From Hwanghaeella sp. (lineage in GTDB: Bacteria > Pseudomonadota > Alphaproteobacteria > UBA8366 > Aestuariispiraceae), in contig JANQIT010000026.1 of NCBI GenBank assembly GCA_028282025.1, positions 1 through 48,787 on the forward strand: a stretch of DNA of 48,787 nucleotides, read 5' to 3'. The position numbers were made by a program, and so were the translations under genes. Numbering within the stretch: the first letter of the stretch is position 1; each line of letters begins with the position of its first letter. The notes beneath the pieces were generated by a model. It saw only the letters and a list, made by a program, of their open reading frames with translations, had not been told where the DNA came from and ran no database searches. Of the stretch, positions 35,387-43,875 are shown in pieces.

Positions 35387-35692
35387 ATGAGGAAAGTGTT
35401 GATCGGCCTGGTTTCGGGTCTGGCGCTTCTGACTGCTTCCCCGGCGACCGCTCAGGCTGTTTGTGGCCCGCATGGGGAAGTTGTGAAAAAGCTGGAAGGC
35501 GATTTCAAGGAAGCCCGTGCCGGACTTGGTTTGGCAGGAAATGGAGGTTTGGTAGAGCTGTATGTCTCGGAAAAAGGCGGCTGGTCCGTTTTGGTAACCC
35601 GCCCCAATGGGATGACCTGTTTGGTGGCGGCTGGCGAAAACTGGGAAATCGTGAAGCCCAATTTCGTCGAAACCTCGGAAGACCTGTCCTAA
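35387..35692 (+). CDS. Small secreted protein of unknown function
   Basis: A 101-residue protein with a clear signal peptide (residues 1-23, ending PATAQA). The mature part is about 78 residues with two cysteines (CGPHGEVVKKLE and MTCLVAAGENW) and a GGLVELYVSEKGGWSVLV core. Small periplasmic proteins with this pattern are common in alphaproteobacteria but have no known role. The ATG follows AAGGAGGAAG, the strongest ribosome site in the window, suggesting abundant expression. A terminator hairpin lies downstream at 35757. Confidence 0.85.
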   Translation: MRKVLIGLVSGLALLTASPATAQAVCGPHGEVVKKLEGDFKEARAGLGLAGNGGLVELYVSEKGGWSVLVTRPNGMTCLVAAGENWEIVKPNFVETSEDLS

Positions 35693-35756
35693 ACCGGTTT
35701 TCTTTCATTCTGACCCACTGAGACGCCGTCTCCAACCCTCTGATTTGTTTGGCAGT

Positions 35757-35788
35757 GGCCCCGTCCTTCGGCGGGGCCTTGGCGTTTT
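35757..35788 (+). terminator. Probable terminator of the small secreted-protein gene
   Basis: A 7-bp GC stem (GGCCCCG with CGGGGCC) and an 8-base loop containing TTCG are followed by TTGGCGTTTT. Confidence 0.6.
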
Positions 35789-35883
35789 CAGGCGTGCTTA
35801 TGGCCCCGTTCAGAGTCAGCATGTCCCCTTTCGCCCTGGCGACAGGTGCGGTTCGAGGACAAATGTTCCGATCGCCCCGACAG

Positions 35884-35904
35884 ATTTGCGATAGCGCAAA
35901 TTTT
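35884..35904. promoter_or_regulatory. Hairpin ATTTGCG-ATAG-CGCAAAT before the DUF1538 operon
   Basis: A perfect 7-bp stem with a 4-base loop, followed by TTT, about 82 bp upstream of the first DUF1538 start. It could be an operator or a weak terminator. Confidence 0.45.
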
Positions 35905-35918
35905 CCACCGCTGAGTCA

Positions 35919-35932
35919 CGCTACAAGTAGCG
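35919..35932. promoter_or_regulatory. Inverted repeat CGCTAC-AA-GTAGCG
   Basis: A perfect 6-2-6 palindrome 54 bp upstream of the first DUF1538 start codon, a natural position for a repressor site or a leader hairpin. Confidence 0.45.
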
Positions 35933-35985
35933 AGGTCATTCACACGCACGCCAAACATTAAGACAAGGACGCACCGGGGCCGCCG

Positions 35986-36741
35986 ATGGGGAGCCAGTTG
36001 AAAGGACTGAGTAGGCTGTTCTTGGGATCGGCCCGCGATTTGGCGCCCATCGTCCTGGTGATCGGTTTCTTCGAACTGGTGGTGCTGCAGCAGGCGCCGG
36101 ACAACCTGGATGAGATCCTGGCCGGGATGATCCTGGTACTGATCGGCCTGACGCTGTTCGTGCAGGGATTGGAGATGGGCCTGTTCCCCTTGGGGGAGGA
36201 CATGGCCCACACCTTCGCGCGGAAGGCCAACCTTTTCGCCCTGCTGGGATTTGCCTTTTGTCTGGGCTTCGGCACGACAGTCGCCGAACCCGCCTTGATC
36301 GCCGTTGCCGGAGAAGCCGCGGAGGCGGCGGCGCTGGGCGGGGTTATCGGTTCGTCGGAAGAAGAGGCCACGAACTATGCCTTCGGGCTGCGCATGACGG
36401 TGGCGCTAAGCGTCGGCGCGGCGCTGGTGCTGGGCGTCTTCCGTATTTTGAAGGGCTGGCCCCTGCCCTATCTGATCGCCGGCGGCTATATGCTGGTAAC
36501 CGCCATGACCATGGTCGCACCGGACGAGATCATCGGGGTGGCGTACGATTCAGGCGGGGTGACGACTTCCACCATCACCGTGCCGCTGGTCACCGCGTTG
36601 GGCGTCGGCCTGTCCAGCGTCATTCGGGGGCGCAACCCGATGATCGACGGATTCGGGCTGATCGCGCTGGCCAGCCTGACGCCGATGATCTTCGTCATGG
36701 CCTATGGCACCATCCTGACAGCGACGGGAGCAGCCGGATGA
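35986..36741 (+). CDS. DUF1538 membrane protein, first paralogue
   Basis: A 251-residue inner-membrane protein with about seven hydrophobic segments. It carries the family marks: [24 protein letters not shown] and [21 protein letters not shown], the last with polar residues inside a membrane segment, as expected of a carrier site. DUF1538 proteins are not characterised to my knowledge. The start has a weak ribosome site and two palindromes upstream. Its stop overlaps the next start by 4 bp (ATGA). First gene of a four-gene unit with a PII-like and a CBS protein. Confidence 0.9.
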   Translation: MGSQLKGLSRLFLGSARDLAPIVLVIGFFELVVLQQAPDNLDEILAGMILVLIGLTLFVQGLEMGLFPLGEDMAHTFARKANLFALLGFAFCLGFGTTVAEPALIAVAGEAAEAAALGGVIGSSEEEATNYAFGLRMTVALSVGAALVLGVFRILKGWPLPYLIAGGYMLVTAMTMVAPDEIIGVAYDSGGVTTSTITVPLVTALGVGLSSVIRGRNPMIDGFGLIALASLTPMIFVMAYGTILTATGAAG

Positions 36742-37571
36742 TCGGGGCGATTGCCGCTTCTCTGCTGACCACGATCTTCGATGTCTTGCCCATCGCCGCG
36801 GTGCTGCTTGGTTTCCAGGTCCTGGTGTTGCGCAAGAAGCCGAAGGATCTGGGCAAAGTGCTGGCCGGATTCGCCTATGTGCTGGTCGGACTGTCCCTGT
36901 TCCTCGTCGGATTGGAAAAAGCGCTGTTTCCACTGGGCGAGGCCATGGCGAAACAGCTTACCGATCCGGCCCTGATCGGCAGCGTCACGGATGCGGCAGG
37001 GCAGGTCGACTGGACAGGCTATGGGTGGGTCTACGTCTTTGCCGCTTCCATCGGTTTCGCGACCACGGTCGCCGAACCGGCCCTGATTGCAGTCGCCCTG
37101 AAGGCGCAGGACATATCCGGCGGCGGCCTCAACGCCGTCGGCCTGCGGATCGCCGTCGCGGTCGGCGTCGGAATCGGGGTCGCCATGGGCGCCTTCCGCA
37201 TTGTCACCGGCGATCCCCTCTACCTCTATATCGTCACCGGCTATGCGGGGGTTGTGCTGCTGACCGTCCGGGTCGCCCGGGGCGACGCCAAATGGATCAT
37301 CCCCCTAGCCTACGATTCCGGGGGGGTGACGACCTCCACCGTTACGGTGCCCATCGTCACCGCGCTGGGTCTGGGTCTGGCCTCCACAATCCCCGGGCGC
37401 AGCCCGATCCTGGACGGTTTCGGTCTGATCGCCTTCGCCAGCCTGTTCCCCATGCTTACCGTCATGGGTTTCGTGCAATTCAATGTCGCGAGGGCCAAGC
37501 GGGCCGCCCGGCGCGCCGCAGCGCCGCGCACCGCGACACTCAATTCGGCAGAGGGAGAGACGCCCCCATGA
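36738..37571 (+). CDS. DUF1538 membrane protein, second paralogue
   Basis: A 277-residue paralogue of the preceding protein. It repeats the same motifs: [26 protein letters not shown] and [21 protein letters not shown]. An Arg/Ala-rich cytosolic tail ([15 protein letters not shown]) ends the protein. The start ATG at 36738 overlaps the first gene's stop, and its own stop overlaps the next gene in the same ATGA manner, so the three are translationally coupled. Two homologous halves side by side suggest a heterodimeric carrier, which is inference. Confidence 0.9.
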   Translation: MIGAIAASLLTTIFDVLPIAAVLLGFQVLVLRKKPKDLGKVLAGFAYVLVGLSLFLVGLEKALFPLGEAMAKQLTDPALIGSVTDAAGQVDWTGYGWVYVFAASIGFATTVAEPALIAVALKAQDISGGGLNAVGLRIAVAVGVGIGVAMGAFRIVTGDPLYLYIVTGYAGVVLLTVRVARGDAKWIIPLAYDSGGVTTSTVTVPIVTALGLGLASTIPGRSPILDGFGLIAFASLFPMLTVMGFVQFNVARAKRAARRAAAPRTATLNSAEGETPP

Positions 37572-37918
37572 AAATGAAATTGCTGATCGCCATCGTGGAC
37601 GACTCCATCACTGATACGGTCATCGAAGCCGCGCGCCAGGCCGGCGCGACGGGCGCGACCATCATCAACGGCGTCCGCGGAGAAGGGTTGAAGGTCGAAA
37701 AGACCTTTCTGGGCCTGGATCTGACCGGGCAGCGGGACATCGTTCTGTTCCTGGTCGTCGCCGAACGCGCACGCGCCATTCTGGAAACCATCGACACGGC
37801 GGGCGGGCTGAGCAGCAGCCGCACAAAGGGGATCGCCCTGCAGCTGGATCTGGAAGACGTCGTCGGACTGCAGACCCAGATCGCAGTGATGCGCGAGGAA
37901 ATCGAAGACGAGGTGTAA
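37568..37918 (+). CDS. PII-like nitrogen-regulatory-type signalling protein
   Basis: A 116-residue protein with a PII (GlnB)-like ferredoxin fold. The first strand [16 protein letters not shown], the helix VIEAARQAGATGATIINGVRG and the later strands IVLFLVVAERARAILETI match the PII core. The T-loop region is short and lacks the uridylylated Tyr of GlnB. It resembles PII-like proteins encoded beside transporters, which bind nucleotides or small anions and gate their partner. Overlaps the preceding DUF1538 gene by 4 bp. Confidence 0.82.
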   Translation: MKMKLLIAIVDDSITDTVIEAARQAGATGATIINGVRGEGLKVEKTFLGLDLTGQRDIVLFLVVAERARAILETIDTAGGLSSSRTKGIALQLDLEDVVGLQTQIAVMREEIEDEV

Positions 37919-37986
37919 CGGCCGGATACCGGGCTGCCGGTACAGCCTTGCCCCGACAGGACGACGCAATCCGGAGGAGAATCGGA

Positions 37987-38388
37987 ATGAGCGGAAAAGA
38001 CTATATCAGCGTGAGCGATGTGATGGTGGGGGAGTTGCACGCCATCGACCGAATGGCCTCCGTCCAGGAAGCCATCCAGCGGATGCGCGATTTGGGCGTG
38101 ACCTCGCTTGTCGTGGAACGCCGCGACGATGCGGACGAATTCGGCCTGATCACCACCGATGAAATCGCCCGTGAGGTCATCGCCAACGGCCGGGCGACCG
38201 AACGCGTCTCGGTATACGAGGTCATGCTCAAGCCGGTGCTGACCCTGCCCGCCGACATGAATGTCAAATACGCCGTCCGCCTGTTGTTACGGGTTGATTT
38301 GAATCGCGCTTTGGTTGTAGATAGCCATCGTAAGCCAATTGGCATGGCGACATTACGGGATATCGTCTACCGCCACGCGCATACTTGA
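37987..38388 (+). CDS. Two-CBS-domain protein
   Basis: A 133-residue soluble protein with two CBS motifs: ISVSDVMVGELHAIDRM through GLITTDEIA, and VSVYEVMLKPVLTLPADMNVKYAVRLLLR through PIGMATLRDIV. Such modules bind adenine nucleotides. It follows the PII-like gene after 68 bp on the same strand; the ATG has GGAGAATCGGA before it. It is likely the second sensor of the DUF1538 system. Confidence 0.9.
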   Translation: MSGKDYISVSDVMVGELHAIDRMASVQEAIQRMRDLGVTSLVVERRDDADEFGLITTDEIAREVIANGRATERVSVYEVMLKPVLTLPADMNVKYAVRLLLRVDLNRALVVDSHRKPIGMATLRDIVYRHAHT

Positions 38389-38715
38389 GCGGTACGGTAT
38401 TACAACACCAATAGAACAATACTGGTTCCGCGAAGTCCCAAATAATCTCTCCAAGCACCCGTTTGAAGGCAGCGATCCGCCTCTGCCGGTTCGCCGCCGG
38501 GTGGCCGTTAACTCCATGTAGATTAACCTTTTTACCGTCCTCGCGCCGGACCTGTATCTTGAAGCGACAAGGCCGCCGCGAAACCCCGGACTGGCGAGTC
38601 CGCTAACTGACCCTACCAATCCAGTAAAATCGATAAGGGTATATGCTTCATTGACTCCAAAAAATAGTTGCCGGATGCTGCGGTGCACTATCCAAAAGAA
38701 CAGGGGTTTGAAGTA
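38389..38715. other. 327-bp region between the CBS and ABC binding-protein genes
   Basis: No gene is recognised. The right end contains the promoter candidate of the ABC operon at 38651-38679. No convincing terminator for the preceding operon was seen. Confidence 0.5.
38651..38679 (+). promoter_or_regulatory. Candidate promoter of the peptide-type ABC operon
   Basis: TTGACT, a good -35, is followed after 17 bp by GATGCT, a poor -10. The leader to the ATG at 38716 would be about 30 bp. Confidence 0.35.
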
Positions 38716-40302
38716 ATGTGGAGAGTTTTAGGCGGCGCAATGGTAGCGCTTGCACTGAGCTTCGGCGGCGCCCCCGCCCTCGCTCAAAAAGCCGGTGGAA
38801 CGCTTGTTTATCTCGTTCAGCCGGAACCGCCGTCACTGGCGTCCTACGTCTCGACATCGGGACCCATCGGTCTGGTCGCGCCGAAGATCTATGAAGGTCT
38901 GTTCGACTACGACAATGACGGCAAGATCATTCCCGTTCTAGCGGAAAGCTATTCGGTCAGCGACGACGGCAAGACCGTAACCTTCAAACTGCGCCAGGGC
39001 GTGACCTGGCACGACGGCAAGCCGTTCACCTCTGCCGACGTCCAGTTCACGGTGATGGAAGTTCTCAGCAAGGTTCATCCGCGCGGTCCGAACTCGTTCC
39101 GCGAAGTCACCGCCGTCGAAACGCCGGACGACCACACCGCGATCTTCAAGCTGAAGAATCCGGCCCCGTATATGCTGCGGGCCCTGTCGGCCTATGAATC
39201 GCCGATCGTGCCGAAGCACATTCTCGAAGGCACGGACATCAAGAGCAACAAGCTGGGCAACAATCCCGTCGGCACCGGCCCGTTCAAGTTCGTTGAATGG
39301 AAAAAGGGCCAGTATGTCCGTCTGGACAAGAACGAAAACTACTGGCGCGAAGGTCTGCCCTATCTCGACCGGGTTGTCGGGCGCTTCATCCCGGACGCCT
39401 CGACACGGACCGCAGCCATGGAAAATGGCGAAGTTCTGTACGCGGCCTACAACGCCATTCCGAACATCGACGCCGTGCGCCTGAAGGAACGGGACGACAT
39501 CGACGTGACCACCGACGGCTATTCGATGATCAACCCGATGACTTTGATCGAGTTCAACACCCAGGACGGCCCGTTCATCGATCCCGCGGTGCGCCGCGCG
39601 GTTTCGACCGCGGTCGACCGCCGTTTCCTGATCGACACGGTCTTCTTCGGCTATGGCAATCCGGCCACCAGCGCGCTGTCCAGCAACTTCGGCGCAACCG
39701 GCCTGCACGCGTCCATGCCGAACTTCCCGGAAAAGGGAAATATCGACGCCGCGAAGAAGATCCTGGACGATGCCGGGTTCAAGCCTGATGGCGACGGCGT
39801 GCGCATGCGGGCGACCTTCGATCTGATCCCCTACGGCGAAGACTGGCGTCGCGCCGGCGAGTACCTGAAGCAGGTGCTGGGCGATATCGGGATTGCGGTC
39901 GATCTTCGCTACGAGGATGTGCCGACCTGGCTGAAGCGGGTTTATCACAACTACGACTTCACGATGAACCTGAACTACTTCTATCAGCTTCCCGACCCGG
40001 TTCTCGGCGTCCACCGCCACTACGGCACCGACCAGATCCGTCAGGGGACGCACTTCGTGAATTCCTCCCGCTACAGCAATCCGAATCTGGATGCGCTGCT
40101 TGCCAGCGGCGCGAAAGAGCCGGATGCCGAGAAGCGGGCGGCGATCTACAAGGACATCCAGTCGATCCTGGCTGACGACATGCCAGTCGTGAACCTGTTC
40201 GAGCTTCAGTTCCTCACGGTGTACAACACCAAACTGAAGGGCGCATACGGTTCGGCGCTGGGGGCCTACAGCTCCTTCGCCGAAGCTTGGCTGGACGAGT
40301 AA
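38716..40302 (+). CDS. ABC transporter substrate-binding protein (peptide/opine/nickel family)
   Basis: A 528-residue periplasmic binding protein of the SBP_bac_5 family. The signal peptide covers about residues 1-24 (GAPALAQ). Family segments include VAPKIYEGLFDYDNDGKIIP, GKTVTFKLRQGVTWHDGKPF and NPVGTGPFKFVEWKKG. The start is the ATG at 38716, with AGGGG upstream; the in-frame upstream codons do not give a signal peptide. A stem-loop after the stop separates it from the permeases. The ligand is unknown; the amidase at the end of the cluster suggests an amide-containing compound. Confidence 0.93.
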   Translation: MWRVLGGAMVALALSFGGAPALAQKAGGTLVYLVQPEPPSLASYVSTSGPIGLVAPKIYEGLFDYDNDGKIIPVLAESYSVSDDGKTVTFKLRQGVTWHDGKPFTSADVQFTVMEVLSKVHPRGPNSFREVTAVETPDDHTAIFKLKNPAPYMLRALSAYESPIVPKHILEGTDIKSNKLGNNPVGTGPFKFVEWKKGQYVRLDKNENYWREGLPYLDRVVGRFIPDASTRTAAMENGEVLYAAYNAIPNIDAVRLKERDDIDVTTDGYSMINPMTLIEFNTQDGPFIDPAVRRAVSTAVDRRFLIDTVFFGYGNPATSALSSNFGATGLHASMPNFPEKGNIDAAKKILDDAGFKPDGDGVRMRATFDLIPYGEDWRRAGEYLKQVLGDIGIAVDLRYEDVPTWLKRVYHNYDFTMNLNYFYQLPDPVLGVHRHYGTDQIRQGTHFVNSSRYSNPNLDALLASGAKEPDAEKRAAIYKDIQSILADDMPVVNLFELQFLTVYNTKLKGAYGSALGAYSSFAEAWLDE

Positions 40303-40319
40303 GTCAGTCCGTCGGGAAA

Positions 40320-40358
40320 GGGGACGCTGCGGACACCGTAGCGTCCCCGCCCCTTTTT
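40320..40358 (+). terminator. Stem-loop after the binding-protein gene
   Basis: A 13-bp stem with one G-U pair (40320-40332 with 40336-40348, loop ACA) is followed after a 5-base gap by TTTTT. It probably limits read-through to the permease genes. Confidence 0.65.
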
Positions 40359-40430
40359 GCGGTAAGTTCTTTTGTAACGCATCCTGATTGAACGGATTGT
40401 TTGCTTCTTATGTCCCGTTCCACAAAGATC

Positions 40431-41396
40431 ATGAAGTTCGTACTGCGGCGTCTGCTGCAGGGCATCCCGACCATCGCCGCGATTGTCGTGTTGAACTTCT
40501 TCCTGCTGAACATGGCCGAAGGCGATGCGGTCGACGTGCTGGCCGGCGAAGCCGGCTCCGCAACGCCGGAATATATGGCGGAACTGCGGGCCAAGTTCGG
40601 CCTGGATCAGCCGCTGCCGGTACAATTGGCCGTCTATCTCAAGAATGTCGTGATGCTGGATCTGGGATACTCCTTCCGGCACGACATGCCGGTCGCCGAA
40701 CTGATCATAGACCGGTTCTGGCCGACCCTGTTGCTGATGGTGTGTACGATCCTTCTGGCGGTCGGTTTCGGCATCCTGCTGGGCCTGTTGGCGGCGACGA
40801 TGCTGAATACCTGGAAGGATGCCGTGATATCGATTTTCGCCCTGATCACTTACGCCACCCCGCTTTTCTGGGTGGGGTTGATGATGATCGTCGTCTTTTC
40901 GCTCAATCTGGGTTGGTTCCCGACCAGCGGGATGGAGAATATCGCCGCCTTCCACGAGGGCTGGGACAAGGTCGTGGATGTGGCGCACCACTTGGTCCTA
41001 CCCGTCATTACACTGTCTTTGTTTTATTTGGCGCTATATACGCGCATGATGCGCGCCTCCATGCTGGAACAGTACGGCCAGGACTATGTGGTCACCGCAC
41101 GCGCCAAGGGCGTTACAGAGCGTCGGATCACCTTCGTCCATGTTCTGAGGAACGCACTGCTGCCGGTGGTGACGATGGCGGGCGTTCAGGTGGGCGCGCT
41201 GATCGGCGGCTCGGTCATCGTCGAATCCGTCTTCGCCTGGCCCGGCCTGGGCATGCTGGCCTTCGAATCCCTGTTCGCGCGGGACCTGAACCTGCTGCTG
41301 GGGATTTTCCTGATTTCGTCCGCCTTGGTGATTGCGGTCAATCTGATCGTCGACATCATCTATTGCTTCCTTGACCCTAGAATTGAGGTTTCCTGA
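40431..41396 (+). CDS. ABC permease, DppB type
   Basis: An inner-membrane permease of about 321 residues. It begins MKFVLRRLLQGIPTI, the usual N-terminus of this group, and carries RAKGVTERRITFVHVLRNALLP, the coupling helix that contacts the ATPase. Six membrane segments are apparent. An ATG at 40410 is also in frame and would add seven residues (MSRSTKI); neither start has a strong ribosome site, and I prefer 40431 from family resemblance. It works with the next permease and the double ATPase. Confidence 0.9.
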   Translation: MKFVLRRLLQGIPTIAAIVVLNFFLLNMAEGDAVDVLAGEAGSATPEYMAELRAKFGLDQPLPVQLAVYLKNVVMLDLGYSFRHDMPVAELIIDRFWPTLLLMVCTILLAVGFGILLGLLAATMLNTWKDAVISIFALITYATPLFWVGLMMIVVFSLNLGWFPTSGMENIAAFHEGWDKVVDVAHHLVLPVITLSLFYLALYTRMMRASMLEQYGQDYVVTARAKGVTERRITFVHVLRNALLPVVTMAGVQVGALIGGSVIVESVFAWPGLGMLAFESLFARDLNLLLGIFLISSALVIAVNLIVDIIYCFLDPRIEVS

Positions 41397-41397
41397 G

Positions 41398-42231
41398 TTG
41401 CGTGAGTTTTGGACCCGCTTCAGCCGGAACCGGTCGGCGGTGCTGGGATTCGGCATTTTGATCCTGGTGATCTTCATTGCCGCCATCGCCAGCCTGATCT
41501 TTCCTGAGGACCCCTTCAGACTGGCGGGCAAACCGCTGTCGTCGCCGGGCATGAACGGCTTCCTGCTGGGAAGCGATTCGCTGGGCCGGGACGTGGCGGC
41601 GGGGATTGCACATGGGGCGAAAACGTCGCTCTTCATCGGATTGATCGCCACCGTCGTCGCCGTCACCATCGGCGTCTTCTTCGGCGCTTTCGCAGGTTAC
41701 TACGGCGGGCGCATCGACGATCTGCTGATGCGCGTCACCGAAGTGTTTCAGACCATCCCCTCGTTCATTTTCGCGATCCTTCTGGTCGCGATCATGAAAC
41801 CGTCCATCGAAAGCGTGGTGATCGCCATCGCGGTCGTTTCCTGGCCCAGCGTGGCGCGCCTGGTGCGCGGCGAATTCCTGTCGCTGAAGAACCGGGAATT
41901 CGTGCAGGCCTGTCACACACTGGGCATGAGCGACATACGCATCATGATGCGCGAGATCCTGCCCAACTGCCTGAGCCCCATCATCGTCGTCGGATCGTTG
42001 ATGGTCGCCACCGCGATTCTGATCGAAAGCGGCCTGGCCTTCCTGGGCTTGGGCGATCCCAACGTCATGAGTTGGGGCTTTCAGATCGGCGCGGGCCGAA
42101 CGATGCTGCGGTCCGCCTGGTGGGTCTGCACCTTCCCCGGCATCGCTATTCTGATCACCGTCCTGTCGATCAATCTGGTCGGCGAAGGTCTGAACGACGC
42201 GCTGAACCCGCGCCTGAGGGAAGGCCGATGA
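41398..42231 (+). CDS. ABC permease, DppC type
   Basis: An inner-membrane permease of about 277 residues. It has the N-terminal helix after FSRNRSAVLGFGIL, the GSDSLGRDVAAGIAHGAKTSL segment and the coupling motif ACHTLGMSDIRIMMREILPN. No ATG is available. The best start is a TTG at 41398, two bases after the upstream stop, with GAGG 9 bp before it. A TTG at 41371, overlapping the first permease by 26 bp, would add nine residues. Its stop overlaps the ATPase start by 4 bp. Confidence 0.9.
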   Translation: MREFWTRFSRNRSAVLGFGILILVIFIAAIASLIFPEDPFRLAGKPLSSPGMNGFLLGSDSLGRDVAAGIAHGAKTSLFIGLIATVVAVTIGVFFGAFAGYYGGRIDDLLMRVTEVFQTIPSFIFAILLVAIMKPSIESVVIAIAVVSWPSVARLVRGEFLSLKNREFVQACHTLGMSDIRIMMREILPNCLSPIIVVGSLMVATAILIESGLAFLGLGDPNVMSWGFQIGAGRTMLRSAWWVCTFPGIAILITVLSINLVGEGLNDALNPRLREGR

Positions 42232-43853
42232 CCGAACCGCTCGTCACCATGCGCGACCTGTCCATCCTGTTGCCGGACGGGGCCGACCGCCAGTATGCGG
42301 TTCAAGGCTTGAACCTGGAGCTGGGCCCCGGAGAGACCCTGTGCGTGGTCGGAGAAAGCGGATCGGGCAAGTCGCTGACCGCGCGCGCCCTGATGGGCCT
42401 GCTCCCCGCACCGCACGTCCGTGTCGGCGGCGGTGAAATCAATTTCGGCGGCGCGGACCTGACCAAGGTCAGCGAAGAGCATATGCGCGATATTCGCGGC
42501 AATGAAATCTCGATGATCTTTCAGGAGCCGATGACGGCCCTGAACCCGGTCATGTCCATCGGCGACCAGATCGATGAAAGCTTCCGGTTCCATACGGGCC
42601 TTGCCAAGAAGGACCGGCGGGAGAAGATCATCCAACTGCTGAGCGACGTGCATCTGCCGAACCCGGATCAGATCGTCGACGCCTATCCGCACGAACTGTC
42701 GGGCGGACAGCGGCAGCGCGCGATGATCGCCATGGCGCTGGCGCTCGATCCGAAGATTCTGATTGCGGACGAACCGACCACGGCGCTGGACGTCACGACA
42801 CAGGCGCAGATCCTGCACCTGATCAAGGAGCTTCAGAAGGAGCACAATACCGGCGTGCTGTTCATCACCCACGATTTCGGCGTCGTCGCCGACATCGCGG
42901 ACCGGGTGATCGTGATGCAGCATGGGCTGGTGGTGGAAAGCGGCTCGGTAGCCCAGGTCCTCAACAAGCCTGAACATCCCTATACAAAGGCGCTGATCGC
43001 GGCGATCCCGAAACTGCAGCCCAGGGCCGCGCGCAGCCAGTCCGAGCAAGCGGTCATCACCACCCGCAATGTGGTGAAGACGTTCGGCGGCAAATCCTGG
43101 TTCGGCCTGGGCAAGCCGGACCGGCAGGTCAAGGCGGTAAACGATGTCAGCGTCGATCTTTACCGCGGCGAAACCCTGGGGATCGTTGGGGAAAGCGGGT
43201 CGGGCAAATCGACCTTCGCGCGTTGCATCATCCGTCTGATCGACACTGACAGCGGCGCCATTGCGGTCGACGGGGTCGACATCGCGCGCCTGAACCGCAA
43301 CGATATGCGCCCCTACCGCCACCGCTTGCAGATGGTTTTCCAGGACCCGTACGCCTCGCTCAACCCGCGCATCAAGGTCGGCCATATCATCGCCCAGGGT
43401 CCGATCACCCAGGGGGAGGACAAGGAAGAAGCCTATGGCCGCGCCCGGGAGTTGCTGAAAGTCGTCGGCCTGGACGAGAGAGCCTTCGACCGTTTCCCGC
43501 ATGAATTCTCAGGCGGGCAAAGACAGCGGATCGGCATCGCCCGATCGCTGGCGTTGAAGCCCGATATTCTAGTCGCCGACGAGCCCGTCTCCGCGCTCGA
43601 TGTCTCCATCCAGGCGCAAGTGCTGGAACTGCTGGATGAAATCCGGGAGCAGATGCATCTCTCGATGATCTTCATCACCCACGATCTGCGGGTCGCGGCC
43701 CAGGTCTGCGACCGGATCGCCGTCATGCAGCGCGGCGTCATGGTCGAGGTGGGACCGACGGCGGAGCTGTTCGGCAACCCGCAGCACGCCTATACCAAGA
43801 CCCTGCTGGACGCCATTCCGGGCAAGGAATGGCAGTTGGGCGAAACCGCATAA
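42228..43853 (+). CDS. ABC ATPase with two nucleotide-binding domains (DppD-DppF fusion)
   Basis: A 541-residue cytosolic ATPase. Domain one has Walker A GESGSGKS at 42-49 and signature [12 protein letters not shown]; domain two has Walker A GESGSGKS near 321-328 and signature [12 protein letters not shown]. Each has a DEPTTALD or DEPVSALD Walker B. Many dipeptide systems encode these as two genes; here they are fused. The ATG overlaps the previous stop (ATGA). Confidence 0.95.
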   Translation: MTEPLVTMRDLSILLPDGADRQYAVQGLNLELGPGETLCVVGESGSGKSLTARALMGLLPAPHVRVGGGEINFGGADLTKVSEEHMRDIRGNEISMIFQEPMTALNPVMSIGDQIDESFRFHTGLAKKDRREKIIQLLSDVHLPNPDQIVDAYPHELSGGQRQRAMIAMALALDPKILIADEPTTALDVTTQAQILHLIKELQKEHNTGVLFITHDFGVVADIADRVIVMQHGLVVESGSVAQVLNKPEHPYTKALIAAIPKLQPRAARSQSEQAVITTRNVVKTFGGKSWFGLGKPDRQVKAVNDVSVDLYRGETLGIVGESGSGKSTFARCIIRLIDTDSGAIAVDGVDIARLNRNDMRPYRHRLQMVFQDPYASLNPRIKVGHIIAQGPITQGEDKEEAYGRARELLKVVGLDERAFDRFPHEFSGGQRQRIGIARSLALKPDILVADEPVSALDVSIQAQVLELLDEIREQMHLSMIFITHDLRVAAQVCDRIAVMQRGVMVEVGPTAELFGNPQHAYTKTLLDAIPGKEWQLGETA

Positions 43854-43875
43854 ATCAACGAATACGGAACCGGCC

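Noticed and set aside
35240-35473. A 77-codon minus-strand frame
   Set aside because: It overlaps the signal-peptide coding start of the small secreted protein, which has a far better ribosome site.
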